Made by a program: the position numbers and the translations under genes. Shown here in pieces: positions 5,131-6,568 of a DNA stretch of 6,568 bases. The notes under the pieces were generated by a model that did no database searches, was not told the origin of the DNA, and saw only the letters and a program-made list of their open reading frames with translations. Position 1 is the stretch's first letter. Every line of letters starts with the position of its first letter. Origin of the DNA: an uncultured Bacilli bacterium (lineage in GTDB: Bacteria; Bacillota_I; Bacilli_A; RF39; UBA660); assembly GCA_944359735.1 (NCBI GenBank), contig CALVTA010000066.1, forward strand, positions 1 through 6,568, written 5' to 3'.

Positions 5131-5739
5131 ATGAAAGATAATAATAATTCTAAACAAGTATTATTATCAGTACTTGGAGTAGCAATTTTAGTTGTAGCTG
5201 TTGTAGGAGTATCATTTGCAGCATTTAGTTATAGTAAGACTGGTACACAAGTAAATACTATTACTACTGGTACTATTACAATGAGTTATAGTGAAACTAC
5301 TAATGGTATTAATTTAACTAATGCATTACCTATGACTGATACTGTAGGTAAAGCATTAAATGAGGAAAACCAATACTTTGATTTTACTGTTAATGCTTCT
5401 ATTAGTGGTAATACTACAATTAATTATGCTATTACTGCAACTAAAGAAGAAGATAGTACTATTCCTGATACTGGAGTTAAAGTTTATTTAACTGATATGG
5501 ATGATGATGCAGATAGTGAAATATTACCACCTACTAAAGTGTCAGCATTGACTAAAACTTCAGGTGATCAATCAGGAGCACCAGATGATCAATTTTTGCT
5601 AAAATCAGATACATTTACTGTTACAAGTTCACATGATTATCGTTTAAGAATGTGGGTAGCAGATGATTATTCTGTTGCTGGTGAAGCACAAGCTTATAAG
5701 CTTAGAGTTAATGTCTATGGTGCAGCAGCTGCACAATAA
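5131..5739 (+). CDS. SipW-type signal peptide protein, TasA/camelysin-like, copy 1
   Basis: This is a probable exported fibre or matrix subunit. The N-terminus has a basic, Asn-rich start, a hydrophobic core (residues 10-29) and then SFAAFSYSKTG...TITTGTITM. That matches the layout of TasA (GGTWAAFNDIKSK...FASGTLDL), which is cut by the dedicated signal peptidase SipW; the equivalent cut would fall between A30 and A31. The mature part (about 172 aa) is rich in Thr, Ser and beta-type sequence, as expected for the jelly-roll of this family. It has no cysteine, LPXTG motif or membrane anchor. Residues 122-130 (DMDDDADSE core) form an acidic cluster that might bind calcium. Near the end are RLRMWVADDY and VYGAAAAQ. 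AAGGAGG (5114-5120) precedes ATG by 10 nt. No sipW is in the window. The family call is from pattern; the fibre role is inferred. Confidence 0.8.
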   Translation: MKDNNNSKQVLLSVLGVAILVVAVVGVSFAAFSYSKTGTQVNTITTGTITMSYSETTNGINLTNALPMTDTVGKALNEENQYFDFTVNASISGNTTINYAITATKEEDSTIPDTGVKVYLTDMDDDADSEILPPTKVSALTKTSGDQSGAPDDQFLLKSDTFTVTSSHDYRLRMWVADDYSVAGEAQAYKLRVNVYGAAAAQ

Positions 5740-5754
5740 GATTATTTATCTTAT
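5736..5754 (+). other. small hairpin at the stop codon of copy 1
   Basis: ATAAGAT (5736-5742) pairs with ATCTTAT (5748-5754), loop TATTT; the TAA stop (5737-5739) is in the stem. Copy 2 has the same structure at 6481-6487/6493-6499, with A changed to G at 6493, keeping a G-T wobble. It sits directly before the terminator hairpin in both copies. Confidence 0.45.
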
Positions 5755-5783
5755 AAAAGTGTCTAATCTCTGACACTTTTTTT
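5755..5783 (+). terminator. intrinsic terminator after TasA-like copy 1
   Basis: AAAAGTGTC (5755-5763) pairs with GACACTTTT (5772-5780), 9 bp perfect with an 8-nt loop. T7 (5777-5783) follows, then C and T6. This is one of the strongest terminators in the window. Confidence 0.9.
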
Positions 5784-5802
5784 CTTTTTTGTAAAAAATT
5801 CA

Positions 5803-5832
5803 TTGCTCTTTATCTATATTTTATGTTATAGT
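5803..5832 (+). promoter_or_regulatory. promoter of the second TasA-like gene
   Basis: TATAGT (5827-5832) with TG at 5824-5825 is an extended -10; TTGCTC (5803-5808) is a weak -35 at 18 bp. It lies after the copy 1 terminator, so copy 2 is probably transcribed on its own. Confidence 0.6.
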
Positions 5833-5857
5833 TTTTATTGTAGGAGGAGGTTAGACA

Positions 5858-6484
5858 ATGAAGAACAAGAAGAAAGATAATAATAATTCTAAGCAGATAT
5901 TATTATCAGTGCTTGGAGTAGCAATTTTAATTGTAGCTGTTGTAGGAGTATCATTTGCAGCATTTAGTTATAGTAAGACTGGTACACAAGTAAACACTAT
6001 TACTACTGGTACTATTTCAATGAATTATGTTGAATCTGATAATGCTATCAACTTGACTAATGCGTTACCTATGACTGATGATGTTGGTAAAGCTTTAGCA
6101 GATGAAAATCAATATTTTGATTTTACTGTAAGCGCAAATATTACTGGTACTACTACAATTAATTATGCTATTACTGGTGAAAAAGTTGAGGGTGAGAGCA
6201 CATTACCAGATGCTGGAGTTAAAGTTTATTTAACTGATATGGATGATGATGCAGATAGTGAAATATTACCACCTACTAAACTTAGTACTTTAGATAAAAC
6301 TGCAGCTTCAGAAGCTTCAGGAGCACCAGAGGGTCAATTTAAGCTTACAACAGGTACATTTAGTGCTACTAGCTCTCATAAATATCGCTTAAGAATGTGG
6401 GTAGCAGATGATTATACTGTTACTGGTGAATCACAAGCTTACAAACTTAAGGTTAATGTCTATGGTGCAGCAGCAGCACAATAA
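5858..6484 (+). CDS. SipW-type signal peptide protein, TasA/camelysin-like, copy 2
   Basis: This is a paralogue of the 5131-5739 product, about four fifths identical by hand alignment. It has four extra N-terminal residues (start MKNKKKDNNN, a more basic tail) and two single-residue insertions. The hydrophobic core spans about residues 14-33, with the predicted SipW-type cut between A34 and A35 (VSFA, then AFSYSKTG). The acidic cluster at 127-135, RLRMWVADDY near the end and the Ala-rich C-terminus VYGAAAAQ are unchanged. Differences concentrate around residues 53-63, 91-113 and 141-170. It has no cysteine or wall anchor. GGAGG (5846-5850) lies 7 nt before ATG, tighter than in copy 1, so translation may be stronger. 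It has its own promoter and terminator. It could work as a second subunit type, a dosage copy or an antigenic variant; the sequence alone cannot tell. Confidence 0.8.
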   Translation: MKNKKKDNNNSKQILLSVLGVAILIVAVVGVSFAAFSYSKTGTQVNTITTGTISMNYVESDNAINLTNALPMTDDVGKALADENQYFDFTVSANITGTTTINYAITGEKVEGESTLPDAGVKVYLTDMDDDADSEILPPTKLSTLDKTAASEASGAPEGQFKLTTGTFSATSSHKYRLRMWVADDYTVTGESQAYKLKVNVYGAAAAQ

Positions 6485-6499
6485 GATTATTTGTCTTAT

Positions 6500-6527
6500 A
6501 AAAGTGTCTAATCTCTGACACTTTTTT
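6500..6527 (+). terminator. intrinsic terminator after TasA-like copy 2
   Basis: AAAAGTGTC (6500-6508) pairs with GACACTTTT (6517-6525) around the same 8-nt loop as after copy 1, followed by T6 (6522-6527), C and more T. Confidence 0.9.
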
Positions 6528-6545
6528 CTTTTTTATGAAATTCTA

Positions 6546-6568
6546 TTGCTCTTTATCTATATTTTATG
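6546..6568 (+). promoter_or_regulatory. truncated promoter of a predicted third array gene
   Basis: TTGCTC (6546-6551) and the following bases repeat 5803-5825 exactly. The window stops at the TG of the extended -10; by analogy the -10 would start at 6570 and the next gene about 30 bp later. Confidence 0.6.

Larger units (their letters stand above)
5131..6568 (+). repeat. tandem duplicated gene-plus-intergenic cassette, third unit cut off
   Basis: A unit of about 727 bp (5131-5857: gene, terminator, promoter, ribosome-binding site) is followed by a second (5858 on), whose intergenic part runs to the window edge. Perfect matches between the units include 64 bp (5192-5255 with 5931-5994), 68 bp (5471-5538 with 6213-6280), 34 bp over the terminators (5749-5782 with 6494-6527) and 24 bp over the promoter start (5802-5825 with 6545-6568). 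The regions between differ, mostly in loop-like parts of the protein. Confidence 0.9.

Overview
The window is strongly AT-rich, and every coding feature I can support is on the + strand. It looks like chromosome from a low-GC Gram-positive lineage (Bacilli or an uncultured gut relative close to Mollicutes). The grounds are composition, a methionyl-tRNA synthetase controlled by a T-box, a full-length spoVT (so a sporulator or descendant of one), and the order metG - tatD - 3D-domain protein. That order matches the metS-yabD-yabE neighbourhood of Bacillus. TGA ends at least one recognisable gene at the expected length, so the standard bacterial code is likely.

Layout. 1-72 is the 3' end of an unidentified gene. 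165-803 is an unrecognised lysine-rich, probably all-helical protein with its own promoter and terminator. 957-1499 is spoVT. 1524-1725 is a Met T-box leader (AUG specifier in the Stem I internal loop, UGGU antiterminator bulge, competing terminator), whose likely promoter overlaps the end of spoVT. 1762-3300 is metG. 3423-3602 is a 59-residue two-helix membrane protein between two terminators. 3661-4413 is tatD, and 4459-5046 is a short secreted or membrane-tethered 3D-domain cell-wall protein.

From 5131 on there is a tandem cassette: two close paralogues (202 and 208 aa) with SipW-type signal peptides like TasA/camelysin. Each is followed by a near-identical terminator. The intergenic promoter unit begins again after the second copy and is cut by the window edge, so a third copy is predicted just outside. 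These are likely surface or extracellular matrix subunits.

The genes form a housekeeping and cell-envelope neighbourhood rather than one pathway. The parts most worth following are the paralogue array (with 64-bp and 68-bp perfect repeats and an invariant acidic motif), a perfect 11-bp tandem repeat abutting the first array promoter, and the two unrecognised small or hypothetical proteins. Promoters here often use extended -10 elements (TGn before the -10). I see no tRNA, rRNA, CRISPR array or insertion sequence.
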